Below, one piece after another: positions 47,277-55,337 of a stretch of 64,000 nucleotides of DNA. Within the stretch, counting starts at the first letter, position 1, and each line of letters starts with the position of its first letter. Under the pieces are notes generated by a model. That model was not told where the DNA came from. It saw nothing but the letters and a program-made list of their open reading frames with translations, and did not search any database. Both the position numbers and the translations under genes were made by a program. This DNA is from Burkholderia metallica (GTDB taxonomy: Bacteria; Pseudomonadota; Gammaproteobacteria; Burkholderiales; Burkholderiaceae). The stretch is taken from contig NZ_CADFDB010000001.1 in the NCBI RefSeq assembly GCF_902832845.1, positions 558,001 to 622,000 on the forward strand, read 5' to 3'.

Positions 47277-48035
47277 TTATCCCCGGCCGACGAACGGCAT
47301 GGCCGTCGCCATGATCGTCATGTTCAGGATGTTCGTATCGAGCGGCAGGTTCGCCATCTGGACGATCGCGTTCGCGACATGCGCGACGTCCATGCGCGCT
47401 TCGGGCGCGAGGCTGCCGTCGGCTTGCGGAACGCCTTGCGTCATCCGTTCCGTGAGCGACGTCGCCGCGTTGCCGATGTCGATCTGGCCGCACGCGATGT
47501 TGTACCGGCGGCCGTCGAGCGCCAGCGATTTGGTGATCCCGGTCACCGCGTGCTTGGTGGCCGTGTACGCGATCGTGTCGGGGCGCGGCGCGTGAGCGGA
47601 GATCGAACCGTTGTTGATGATCCGGCCACCCTGCGGCGTTTGCGCTTTCATCAGGCGCCACGCGGCCCGCGCGCACAGAAAGACGCCGGTCAGGTTCGTC
47701 GCGACGACGCCGTTCCACACGTCGAGATCGTATTCGTCGAGAGAAACCGGCGGCGCGTTGCGTCCGGCGTTGTTGAACAGCACGTCGAGCCGGCCGAACT
47801 GCTGCGCGATCTGCGCAAACGCGCGGTCGACCGATGCTTCATCGGTGACGTCTGCGGGAAACACGTGCGCGTCGCCGCCGGCCGCGCGGATGGCGTGCTG
47901 GGTTTCGCGCAGCGATTGCTCCGTGCGGCCGAGCAGCGCGACGGTGAACCCCGCTGCGGCGAGCGCGACGGCCGCCGCGCGACCGATGCCGGAGCCGGCG
48001 CCCGTGACGGCTGCGAACTTCTTCGAGATTGACAT
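47277..48035 (-). CDS. SDR family oxidoreductase
   Basis: 252-residue short-chain dehydrogenase. TGAGSGIG (11-18), NNAG (88-91), Ser144, Tyr157 and Lys161 (IAYTATK) are complete, so it should be active. The NAD(P) preference and substrate are not determined. A 283-bp gap precedes the K+ channel gene on the other side. It is a single gene, start ATG 48035. Confidence 0.93.
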   Translation of the reverse strand: MSISKKFAAVTGAGSGIGRAAAVALAAAGFTVALLGRTEQSLRETQHAIRAAGGDAHVFPADVTDEASVDRAFAQIAQQFGRLDVLFNNAGRNAPPVSLDEYDLDVWNGVVATNLTGVFLCARAAWRLMKAQTPQGGRIINNGSISAHAPRPDTIAYTATKHAVTGITKSLALDGRRYNIACGQIDIGNAATSLTERMTQGVPQADGSLAPEARMDVAHVANAIVQMANLPLDTNILNMTIMATAMPFVGRG

Positions 48036-48255
48036 GGCTTGATGTCCTGCGGGTTGAATGACGGGTGAGGCTGGGGATGAGCGTTGACCTTGCCGCTTCG
48101 CCAATGTAGTCGAAATGCGCGGCGGAGAGCCGAACGAACGACGGGGCGGCACGTGGCTGTGAGTCCGCTATCTCGAGCCCGACGTCAGGCGCGACAAATG
48201 TGCCGGGAGGGCGGATCGACGGCCGGCGGCCCGTCGGTCACCGGCCGGCCTGACG

Positions 48256-48281
48256 AAAACGGGCGGCGCAGCGCCCGCCCG
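48256..48281 (-). terminator. Terminator of esterase gene
   Basis: On the minus strand stem CGGGCGG/CCGCCCG with an 8-nt loop is followed by TTTTCGTC, right after the esterase stop. Confidence 0.75.
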
Positions 48282-48284
48282 CCG

Positions 48285-49226
48285 TCACTTCACGCATTCG
48301 AGCGCGTACTTCAACCCCGGCCCGAGCAAGCCGCGCCAGACATCCCACGTGTGCCCGCCGTCGACGATGCGCAGTTCGGCCGGATTCTGCGCGCGGCGCA
48401 GCTGCGTGTACAGCACGCTCGATTCGGCCTGGATCGTCAGGTCGTCGTCGCCGGCCGCGATGAACATCGGGATCCGCCAGTTGCGCGCGAAATAGCCGCG
48501 CATCAGCGCCGGGTAGTTGAGCTCGTGCCACACGCGCGGGTCGAACTGCCGCTCGCCGAATACGCCGACGTAGCGCGCGGCGGAATTGAGCGGCGGCTCG
48601 TTCGCGTAGATCGCGGGGCTCAGCAGCATCGCGCCGCAGAACAGCCCCGGTTCGAGCAGCGAGAAGCGCAGCGCGCCGAAGCCGCCCATCGACACGCCGC
48701 CGATCGCGCGGCCCGCGCGCTGGTTCGACACCGCGAAGTGCGTTTCGACTTCGGGCAGCAGGTCGTTGAGGAACGCGCTCTGCATCTTCTCCTTGCGGTC
48801 GACGTACCAGTCGGTGCCGCCCTGCGGCATCACGATCACGACGTGCGGAATCTCGCGGCGCTCGATCAGCGTGTCGACGGTGGCCTGCAGCCGCCCCTGC
48901 GTGACCCAGTCGTTCGCGTTGCCGGCATTGCCGTGCAACAGGTACATCACCGGGTAGCGCGCGCCTTCCGGGTTGTAGCCGGGCGGCAGGTAGACCGTGT
49001 ACGACCAGTCGCGCCTGAGCGACGCCGACCGGAACGTGCGCAGCACGACGCTGCTGCCCGGGTTGAGCGCGGGCTCCTGCGCGGCCGACGGGGTCGTCGC
49101 GGTCTGCACGGCCGGCGGTGGCGGCGGCGGTGCGGGCGATGCCGCCGGCGCAGGCGGCGTCGCGCGGGCGGCGCCGATGGAGCCGGCGATCAGGGCGAGG
49201 GCGAACGGAAGGGCGAGTCGGCGCAT
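48285..49226 (-). CDS. Secreted alpha/beta hydrolase-fold esterase (Fes/esterase D-like)
   Basis: 313-residue exported hydrolase of the putative esterase family (PF00756). Signal peptide about 1-22 (ARA-T), then a Pro/Ala-rich linker to residue 58. The catalytic domain has PVMYLLHGN (92-100), nucleophile Ser179 in GGVSMGG and His292 in VDGGHTWD. It resembles enterochelin esterase or mycolyltransferase folds; the substrate may be a siderophore ester, carbohydrate ester or other. No iron-uptake genes are nearby. Start ATG 49226. Confidence 0.9.
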   Translation of the reverse strand: MRRLALPFALALIAGSIGAARATPPAPAASPAPPPPPPAVQTATTPSAAQEPALNPGSSVVLRTFRSASLRRDWSYTVYLPPGYNPEGARYPVMYLLHGNAGNANDWVTQGRLQATVDTLIERREIPHVVIVMPQGGTDWYVDRKEKMQSAFLNDLLPEVETHFAVSNQRAGRAIGGVSMGGFGALRFSLLEPGLFCGAMLLSPAIYANEPPLNSAARYVGVFGERQFDPRVWHELNYPALMRGYFARNWRIPMFIAAGDDDLTIQAESSVLYTQLRRAQNPAELRIVDGGHTWDVWRGLLGPGLKYALECVK

Positions 49227-49287
49227 GGCGAATCGTTTCAGGAGAGGCGCCGGCTATCGTAGCAGCGGCGCATGACGGCGCGGCGCG

Positions 49288-50388
49288 TCATCGCCGCGAA
49301 CGGAGGAGCGGCAGCCGTGCGACGAGCGGCCCGTAGAGTTTGGCGACGAGATACAGCAGGCTGATCGCGACGACGTCGGCGATCAGCCCGAGCTTCACGT
49401 CGAGATAGCCTTCGGTCGCCTGGTACAGCAGCGAATCGACCGCGAGCGAGATGCCGGTGCCGGCGACGAAGCAGAGCAGCCCCTGCCGGCCGATCGTGCC
49501 GATCCACGGCATCGCGTGCGCGACCTTCTTCATCCAGCCGAGGTGCACGAGCTTGGCCGCGAGCCACGCGATCGCGAGGAAGTTCGCGAGCCGCAGCGCA
49601 CCGAGGTTCTGCTTGATCGACGGATCGGTCGGAAACGGCTCGATGCGCAGCCGGTAGTACGCGCCGGCCGCGACGATCGCGAGTGCTGCGGCCGTCAGCA
49701 GCCAGCCCTGCGGCTTTGGCGCGAGCGTCTGGTAGACGGGCTGGCAGCGCGCGATCACGCCGAGCACGAACAGGAACTGCCACGCGAACGGGTTGAAGTC
49801 CCACGGCGCGCCTTCGACGGTCGGCAAAAAGCGCGCGACGTGCGGCGCCGCGTACCACAGCGACCCGCTGAACGCGAGCAGCAGCCACGGCTGCGTGCGG
49901 GCGAGCGGCAGCGCGAGCGGGACGAGCAGCGCGAAGAACGCATACATCGGCAGCACCGAGGCGAGGTACGGCTGGCGGCGGAACAGCAGGATGTCGCGCA
50001 ACGCGGCGAGCGGCTTGTGGAGCAGGCCGTCGAGATCGTTGGTCGGCATGTTCGGACCGTCGATCGCGAGCGCGTTCAGCGCGGCCGTGATCAGCAGCAT
50101 CAGGCCGGCCGTCACGAGGAACGCACGGTAGATCTCGAACGCGCGCCGGATGAAGCGCTGGCGCGCGGCGGCTTCGTCGTGCCGCTCGGCGAGCGAGTTG
50201 TACGCGATCGCGGTGGCGAAGCCGCCGAGGAACACGAAGACTTCGGCCGCGTCGCACAGCGCGTACGCGTGCAGCGTCACGCGCGACAGGATGCTGCCGC
50301 CGATGTGGTCGACGACGATGACGAGCAGCACGAGGCCGCGGAAGAAATCGAGCTCGGCGTAGCGGCCGGCCCGGGCCGGTGCGGTCAT
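49288..50388 (-). CDS. OpgC-like integral membrane acyltransferase-type protein
   Basis: 366-residue polytopic membrane protein (about ten TM helices), OpgC/acyltransferase-like. Its start YAELDFFRGLVLLVIVVDHIGGSIL and the following AEVFVFLGGFATAIAY match OpgC domain proteins, which succinylate osmoregulated periplasmic glucans. The expected His in VDHIGG and the FxGF part are present. ATG 50388 is the start judged from homology. It lies 60 bp upstream of the esterase gene on the same strand, so co-transcription is possible. Confidence 0.88.
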   Translation of the reverse strand: MTAPARAGRYAELDFFRGLVLLVIVVDHIGGSILSRVTLHAYALCDAAEVFVFLGGFATAIAYNSLAERHDEAAARQRFIRRAFEIYRAFLVTAGLMLLITAALNALAIDGPNMPTNDLDGLLHKPLAALRDILLFRRQPYLASVLPMYAFFALLVPLALPLARTQPWLLLAFSGSLWYAAPHVARFLPTVEGAPWDFNPFAWQFLFVLGVIARCQPVYQTLAPKPQGWLLTAAALAIVAAGAYYRLRIEPFPTDPSIKQNLGALRLANFLAIAWLAAKLVHLGWMKKVAHAMPWIGTIGRQGLLCFVAGTGISLAVDSLLYQATEGYLDVKLGLIADVVAISLLYLVAKLYGPLVARLPLLRSRR

Positions 50389-50767
50389 CGGACCGCCTCC
50401 CGGCGCGGGGCGCGGGCGCGGCTGGCGCGCACCGCGCATGAATCGGGGTGAAGCATGACTTCGTGAGGAAATGGCGAACGGATGCGCATTGTGCCACCGA
50501 TGCGACGCGTACCGGGTTTACGCGGATGGCGGGCCCGTGCGCCGCTGCCGATAAGCCGGGTCAGGCCGTTCGCGCAACGGGCAGTTGGACGAGCGCAACG
50601 TTTTGCGCACGGTTCATACACCCCGATGGACGGACGATTTGCGACGTGACACCATTTTATCCTCACGCGGCAGCACACCGCGTCGTCCGCCCTGCGGGCC
50701 AGCCATACAACAGACCAGACATTCGCCGGACGCTTGCCTCGTCCGGCCCCCGGCTCCGGAGATTCGC
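50389..50767. other. Porin upstream region
   Basis: About 380 bp between the divergent OpgC-like and porin genes. It contains the inverted repeat at 50593-50608 and GGAGA before the porin ATG. No other gene is supported. Confidence 0.5.
50593..50608. promoter_or_regulatory. Inverted repeat upstream of porin gene
   Basis: GCGCAA-N4-TTGCGC, a perfect 6-bp inverted repeat, lies about 160 bp upstream of the porin start codon. A role in porin control is inferred only from position. Confidence 0.4.
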
Positions 50768-51922
50768 ATGAAGAAGCACGTCATTTTTGCCGCCGCGCTG
50801 GCCGCTTTCGCCGCGCCGGTCTTCGCCCAGAACAGCGTGACGCTGTACGGTGTGATCGACGAAGGCTTCAATTACACGAACAACGTGAACGTCAATGGGG
50901 TCGGAAAAACGAATTACCAGCTCGCGAGCGGCTATGCGCAGGGCAGCCGCTGGGGCCTGAAGGGCAGCGAGGATCTCGGCGGCGGGCTGAAGGCGATCTT
51001 CACGCTGGAAAACGGGTTCGACGTGAACAACGGCCGGCTCGGCCAGGGCGGCCGCATGTTCGGCCGCCAGGCGTTCGTCGGGCTGAGCGAGTCGCGCTTC
51101 GGCACGCTGACGTTCGGCCGCCAGTACGATGCCGTCGTCGACTACCTCGCGCCGCTCACCGCGAACGGCAACTGGGGCGGCACGCTGCTCTCGCACCCGT
51201 TCGACAACGACAACACGGACAATTCGTTCCGCGTCAACAACACGGTCAAGTACGCGAGCGCCGACTGGAACGGCCTGACGTTCGGCGGCACGTACAGCTT
51301 CAGCAACAGCACCGGCTTCTCGAACAACCGTCAATACAGCCTCGGCGCGCAATATTCGCTGGCCGGGCTGCAGGTCGCCGCCGCGTACCTGCAGGCGAAC
51401 AACCCGGGCGTTGGCAGCGCCGGCGCGATCACGGCGGACGACGCGAACTTCGTCGCCGACCGCCTGCGGATCTTCGGCGGCGGCGTCAACTACACGTTCG
51501 GCCCGGCCACGGTCGGCGTCGTCTACACGAAGACCGACGTGAAGAACCCGGTGTCGACCGTCTACCTGCCGGCCTCGACGTTCGCCGGCCTCGGGCTGAC
51601 CGCGACGAAATTCCAGAACTTCGAGATCAACGGCAAGTACCAGCTCACGCCCGATTTCTATCTCGGCGCGCAGTACGTGTACACGGACGGCAAGTTCGAT
51701 GCCGCGGCCGGGTCGTTCAAGCCGAAATACCACACGGTCGGCCTGATGGCCGACTACAGCCTGTCGAAGCGCACCGACGTCTACCTGCAGGGCGCATGGC
51801 AGAAGGTTGCCGGCGACAAGACCGGCACGGCGGCCGACGGCGGCTACGTGGTCGGCACGGACGGCCCGTCGTCGTCGTCGAACCAGTTCGCGGTGCGGGC
51901 CGCGATCCGCCACAAGTTCTGA
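50768..51922 (+). CDS. Gram-negative trimeric porin (Burkholderia OpcP/Omp38-like)
   Basis: 384-residue outer-membrane porin. Signal peptide 1-20 (VFA-Q), mature start QNSVTLYGVIDEGFNY, then GSRWGLKGSEDLGGGLKAIFTLENGF, and a C-terminal beta-strand ending in Phe (AAIRHKF), the outer-membrane insertion signature. Length suits a 16-strand monomer (about 360 mature). It supplies diffusion of small solutes and may affect drug entry. GGAGA precedes ATG 50768. Single gene. Confidence 0.96.
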   Translation: MKKHVIFAAALAAFAAPVFAQNSVTLYGVIDEGFNYTNNVNVNGVGKTNYQLASGYAQGSRWGLKGSEDLGGGLKAIFTLENGFDVNNGRLGQGGRMFGRQAFVGLSESRFGTLTFGRQYDAVVDYLAPLTANGNWGGTLLSHPFDNDNTDNSFRVNNTVKYASADWNGLTFGGTYSFSNSTGFSNNRQYSLGAQYSLAGLQVAAAYLQANNPGVGSAGAITADDANFVADRLRIFGGGVNYTFGPATVGVVYTKTDVKNPVSTVYLPASTFAGLGLTATKFQNFEINGKYQLTPDFYLGAQYVYTDGKFDAAAGSFKPKYHTVGLMADYSLSKRTDVYLQGAWQKVAGDKTGTAADGGYVVGTDGPSSSSNQFAVRAAIRHKF

Positions 51923-51932
51923 GCGTCCGATC

Positions 51933-51964
51933 GGACGGCGCCGCGGCCGGATGCCGCGGCGTCC
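51933..51964. terminator. Stem-loop between convergent porin and LysR genes
   Basis: GCCGCGGC/GCCGCGGC core extended by GGACG/CGTCC with a bulge, in the 49-bp gap; T-poor. Confidence 0.5.
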
Positions 51965-51971
51965 GTTGTCG

Positions 51972-52883
51972 TCATTCCGCGCGCGGCGTGGCGCCGAGCG
52001 TTTCGGCGAGCCAGTCGACGAAGATCCGCACGCGCGGCGCGAGATGCCGGCCGGTCGGAAACACCACCGACACCGGCAGCGGTTCGGCATTCCATTCCGG
52101 CAGCACTTCGACCAGCGAGCCGTCGGCGAGCAGCGGGCCGAGCCCTTCGCGCGGCGCCTGGATCAGCCCGAGGCCCGCGAGACAGCACGCGAGATACGCC
52201 TGCGAACTGTTGACCGACACGACGCTGCGCATCTTGAGCGTGTGCAGCTCGCCCGAATCCATGTCCGCATATTCCCAGTCCAGCTCGCGGCCCGTGCGGC
52301 TCGAGAAATAGCCGACCGCGACGTGGTCCGGCAGCTCGTCCGGCGAGCGCGGGGTGCCGTACCGCTCGAGATACGCGGGCGCCGCGCAGTTGATCTGCGC
52401 GAGTTCGCCGATGCGCCGCGCGACGAGCGACGTGTCGGACATCGCGCCGACCCGCACCGCGCAGTCGATGCCGTCGGCGACGAGATCGACGAAGCGGTCG
52501 GTCGTGCCGATCACGATGCGCAGGTCGGGATAGCGCGCGTGGAAATCCGGTAGCGCCGGAATCACCTGGTTCAGCGCGAAGCGTTCGGGCAGGTCGACGC
52601 GGATCGCGCCGCGCGGCGCCGTGCCGGCGTCCTCGAACAGCGTTTCCGCATCCTCGAGATCGGCCAGCAAGCGCGTGCAGCGCTCGTAATACGTCGCGCC
52701 CTCGACCGTCAGCGCGACGCGCCGCGTCGTGCGCTGCAGCAGGCGGACGGCCAGGTGCCTTTCCAGATACTGGACGGCGTTGCTGACCGTCGGGCGCGGC
52801 AGTTGCAGTTGTTCGGCCGCTTTCGTGAAGCTGCCGAGATGGGCGACGCGCGCGAAGATGCGCATTGCTTGCAGATGATCCAT
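51972..52883 (-). CDS. LysR family transcriptional regulator
   Basis: 303-residue LysR regulator. HTH: MDHLQAMRIFARVAHLGSFTKAAEQLQLPRPTVSNAVQYLE. The C-terminal part has the co-inducer fold with GLGLIQAPREGLGPLLADG and VVFPTGRHLAPRVRIFVDWL, a common CrgA-like ending. It belongs to the DsdC/CrgA-type group by the SNAVQYLERHLAVRLL sequence. Its neighbour, an aldo/keto reductase gene, is divergent (139-bp gap with a palindrome), so it is the probable regulator of that gene. Confidence 0.93.
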   Translation of the reverse strand: MDHLQAMRIFARVAHLGSFTKAAEQLQLPRPTVSNAVQYLERHLAVRLLQRTTRRVALTVEGATYYERCTRLLADLEDAETLFEDAGTAPRGAIRVDLPERFALNQVIPALPDFHARYPDLRIVIGTTDRFVDLVADGIDCAVRVGAMSDTSLVARRIGELAQINCAAPAYLERYGTPRSPDELPDHVAVGYFSSRTGRELDWEYADMDSGELHTLKMRSVVSVNSSQAYLACCLAGLGLIQAPREGLGPLLADGSLVEVLPEWNAEPLPVSVVFPTGRHLAPRVRIFVDWLAETLGATPRAE

Positions 52884-52923
52884 GCGGGGTGAGTGCGCGG
52901 GTGGAGAAGGCAGGCTCCATTGT

Positions 52924-52936
52924 TAATCAACGTTGA
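52924..52936. promoter_or_regulatory. 13-bp element with TCAACGTTGA palindrome
   Basis: TAATCAACGTTGA with a perfect 10-bp palindrome at 52927-52936, between the divergent LysR and aldo/keto reductase genes. An exact copy of the 13-mer lies at 30841-30853. Confidence 0.6.
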
Positions 52937-53022
52937 ATGGTTTGGTTGCGCGTTTCGCGTTTATCGCGCGGCCCGATGCGTCCAGAATCCGGCCTGTTCA
53001 GTCATCGATCGAGGACACGGAT

Positions 53023-54039
53023 ATGGATACGCGTGAACTGGGCCGTACGGGCCCGCGGGTGTCGGCGCTCGCGCTCGGCTGCATGGGGATGTCGGATTTC
53101 TACGGGCCGGCCGACCGCGACGAAAGCATCGCGACGGTGCACGCGGCGCTCGACCACGGCATCACGATGCTCGATACCGGCGATTTTTACGGGATGGGCG
53201 ACAACGAGATGCTGATCCGCGATGCGCTGCGCGGCCGCGCACGCGACAGCGTGCTGCTCAGCGTGAAATTCGGTGCGTTGCGCGATCCGGCCGGCGGGTT
53301 CGCCGGTTACGACGCGCGGCCGGCGGCGATCCGCAACTTCGTCGCGTACTCGCTGAAACGGCTCGGCACCGACTACATCGACATCTACCGGCCCGCGCGC
53401 GTCGATCCGGCGGTGCCGATCGAGGAGACGATCGGCGCGATCGCCGATCTCGTGAAGGCCGGGTACGTACGTCATATCGGCCTGTCGGAAGCCGGCGTCG
53501 ACACGATCCGCCGCGCGGCCGCCGTCGCGCCGATCGCCGACCTGCAGATCGAATATTCGCTGCTGTCGCGCGGGATCGAGGCCGCGATCCTGCCCGCGTG
53601 CCGCGAACTCGGGATCGGCGTGACCGCGTACGGCGTGCTGTCGCGCGGGCTGCTCGGCGGGCACTGGAGCACGACACGGCAGGCCGCGCGCGATTTCCGC
53701 GCGGCGAGCCCGCGCTTCCAGGGCGAGAACCTCGCGCACAACCTCGAGCTTGTCGACGCGCTGCGGGCAGTCGCCGACGAGAAGGGCAGCAATCCGGCGC
53801 AGGTCGCGATCGCCTGGGTGCTGTCGCGCGGCGACGATATCGTGCCGTTGATCGGCGCGCGCAAGCGCACGCAGCTTCAGGACGCGCTGCAAGCCGCCGA
53901 TATGCAACTAACGGTCAATGATATCGAGCGCATCGAAGCGGCGGTTCCCGCCGGGGCGGCTGCCGGTGCGCGTTATCCGGCCGCACAGATGGCCCACCTC
54001 GACAGCGAGCAGGCGCGGGGGCCCGCTCACGGGGATTGA
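53023..54039 (+). CDS. Aldo/keto reductase with Ala at the catalytic His position
   Basis: 338-residue (alpha/beta)8 reductase. Asp51 and Tyr56 (DTGDFYG) and Lys82 (LLSVKFG) of the AKR tetrad are intact; where His is expected, in the YxxHRxDP block, the sequence is IYRPARVDP with Ala125. The phosphate-binding loop IGARKRTQLQDAL is present. The protein would still bind NADPH, but hydride transfer may be altered. This PARVDP subgroup is common in proteobacteria. GAGG precedes ATG 53023. Divergent LysR gene upstream. Confidence 0.9.
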   Translation: MDTRELGRTGPRVSALALGCMGMSDFYGPADRDESIATVHAALDHGITMLDTGDFYGMGDNEMLIRDALRGRARDSVLLSVKFGALRDPAGGFAGYDARPAAIRNFVAYSLKRLGTDYIDIYRPARVDPAVPIEETIGAIADLVKAGYVRHIGLSEAGVDTIRRAAAVAPIADLQIEYSLLSRGIEAAILPACRELGIGVTAYGVLSRGLLGGHWSTTRQAARDFRAASPRFQGENLAHNLELVDALRAVADEKGSNPAQVAIAWVLSRGDDIVPLIGARKRTQLQDALQAADMQLTVNDIERIEAAVPAGAAAGARYPAAQMAHLDSEQARGPAHGD

Positions 54040-54200
54040 TCGGCCGGGATCGGCTGCCGTTTCGGAATCAGGTTTTCCGTGCGGCTGCGGTCCGGATTCG
54101 GGCGTCGGGGCGAGCTTGGGCAACCCGGGCGGTGCATGGCCCGGGCCCGCCTGCGTCGATGCCGGCGGCGCGTGTTGCGCCGGCTGGCGGCGTGGCTGCC

Positions 54201-54366
54201 CATCGCCCATCGCCCACCGGCCCACCGGCCCATCGGCCCACCGGCCCACCGGCCCACCGGCCCACCGGCCCACCGGCCCACCGGCCCACCGGCCCACCGG
54301 CCCATCGGCCCATCGGCCCACCGGCCCACCGGCCCACCGGCCCACCGGCCCACCGGCCCACCGGCC
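54201..54366 (+). repeat. 8-bp minisatellite (19 tandem copies) in intergenic region
   Basis: From 54215 to 54366 the unit CACCGGCC is repeated 19 times without gaps, three copies reading CATCGGCC (54231, 54303, 54311). Two 7-bp variant units CATCGCC precede (54201-54214). All six frames are open through it (8 x 3 = 24 nt, no stops), so long reading frames here are artefacts. It fills the 444-bp gap between the reductase and permease genes. Confidence 0.92.
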
Positions 54367-54483
54367 CGCCCCCGCGCCGGCTCCACCCGGCAAGCCCTAG
54401 CCAGCCTCAGGCAAAACCAGATGGCGGGCGGCGCGATCGCGGTTCACCATCGGCGCCGTACTCGACCTGACGGAACGCCTTTC

Positions 54484-55224
54484 ATGCCCATTCATACGCT
54501 GACGATCATCGCCGTGGTTTTCCTGCTGGCCGGTGCGGTCAAGGGAATGATCGGGCTCGGGCTGCCGACGATCGCGATGGGGCTGCTGACGCTCGCGATG
54601 CCGCCGTCGGCCGCCGCAAGCCTGTTGCTCGTGCCGTCGTTCGTCACCAACGTGTGGCAGTTGTGGCTCGGCCCGTCGTTCGGGCCGCTGCTGCGCCGGC
54701 TGTGGCCGCTGCTCGTCGGCCTGACGATCGGCACGCTGACGGGCGGGCTGCCCGCGCTCGCGGCCGGCAGCACCTGGACACACGCGGCGCTCGGCGTGGT
54801 GCTGATCCTGTACGGGCTGTGGGGGCTGGCCGCCGCGCGGCTGCCGGCGCCGGGCCGTCATGAGAAATGGCTGTCGGCCGCGGTCGGCTACCTGACGGGT
54901 GTCGTGACGGCCGCGACCGGCGTGTTCGTGGTGCCTGCCGTGCCGTACCTGCAGGCGTTGCGGCTGTCGAAGGACGATCTGATCCAGGCGCTCGGGCTGT
55001 CGTTTACCGCGTCGACGATCGCGCTTGGGCTGCAGTTGCGCGTGACGGGCGCGCTGGAGACGGTCGATCTCGGCGTGTCGGCGCTGGCGCTCGTGCCGGC
55101 GCTGGTGGGCATGGCCGGCGGGCAATATGCGCGGCGCGTGATGAGCGAGCAGGCGTTCAAGCGCTGCTTCTTCGTCGGACTGATCGCGCTGGGTGCGTAT
55201 ATGGCGGCGTCGGGCTGGCTGTGA
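54484..55224 (+). CDS. TauE/SafE family permease
   Basis: 246-residue integral membrane protein (7-8 TM) of the TauE/SafE family, proposed sulfite or organosulfonate exporters. The family repeat is visible: an N-terminal GAVKGMIGLGLPTIAMGLL and the second copy around GYLTGVVTAATGVFVVPAVPYLQAL. The start ATG 54484 is unambiguous (MPIHTLTIIAVVFLLAG); the open frame to its left comes only from the minisatellite. Substrate unproven. A symmetric stem-loop follows the gene. Confidence 0.9.
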   Translation: MPIHTLTIIAVVFLLAGAVKGMIGLGLPTIAMGLLTLAMPPSAAASLLLVPSFVTNVWQLWLGPSFGPLLRRLWPLLVGLTIGTLTGGLPALAAGSTWTHAALGVVLILYGLWGLAAARLPAPGRHEKWLSAAVGYLTGVVTAATGVFVVPAVPYLQALRLSKDDLIQALGLSFTASTIALGLQLRVTGALETVDLGVSALALVPALVGMAGGQYARRVMSEQAFKRCFFVGLIALGAYMAASGWL

Positions 55225-55270
55225 GCGGGCGTCGCCTGCGATGCGGGCGGCCCGCTTCATCCGTGACGAT

Positions 55271-55304
55271 CCCGAAGCCGGTTTCAGCGGCAACCGGCTT
55301 CGGG
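55271..55304. terminator. Long symmetric stem-loop after permease gene
   Basis: Thirteen-bp perfect arms CCCGAAGCCGGTT/AACCGGCTTCGGG with an 8-nt loop, between the convergent permease and lipoprotein genes. Confidence 0.6.
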
Positions 55305-55337
55305 AGTCTGCGGCGGACCTGCGTTACACCGTTGCGC

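Noticed and set aside
54079-54483. Open frames through the minisatellite (period-8 peptides rich in Gly, Pro, Val, Arg, Trp) on both strands
   Set aside because: An 8-bp repeat without stops keeps all frames open; the peptides are a product of the repeat and no ribosome site is present.
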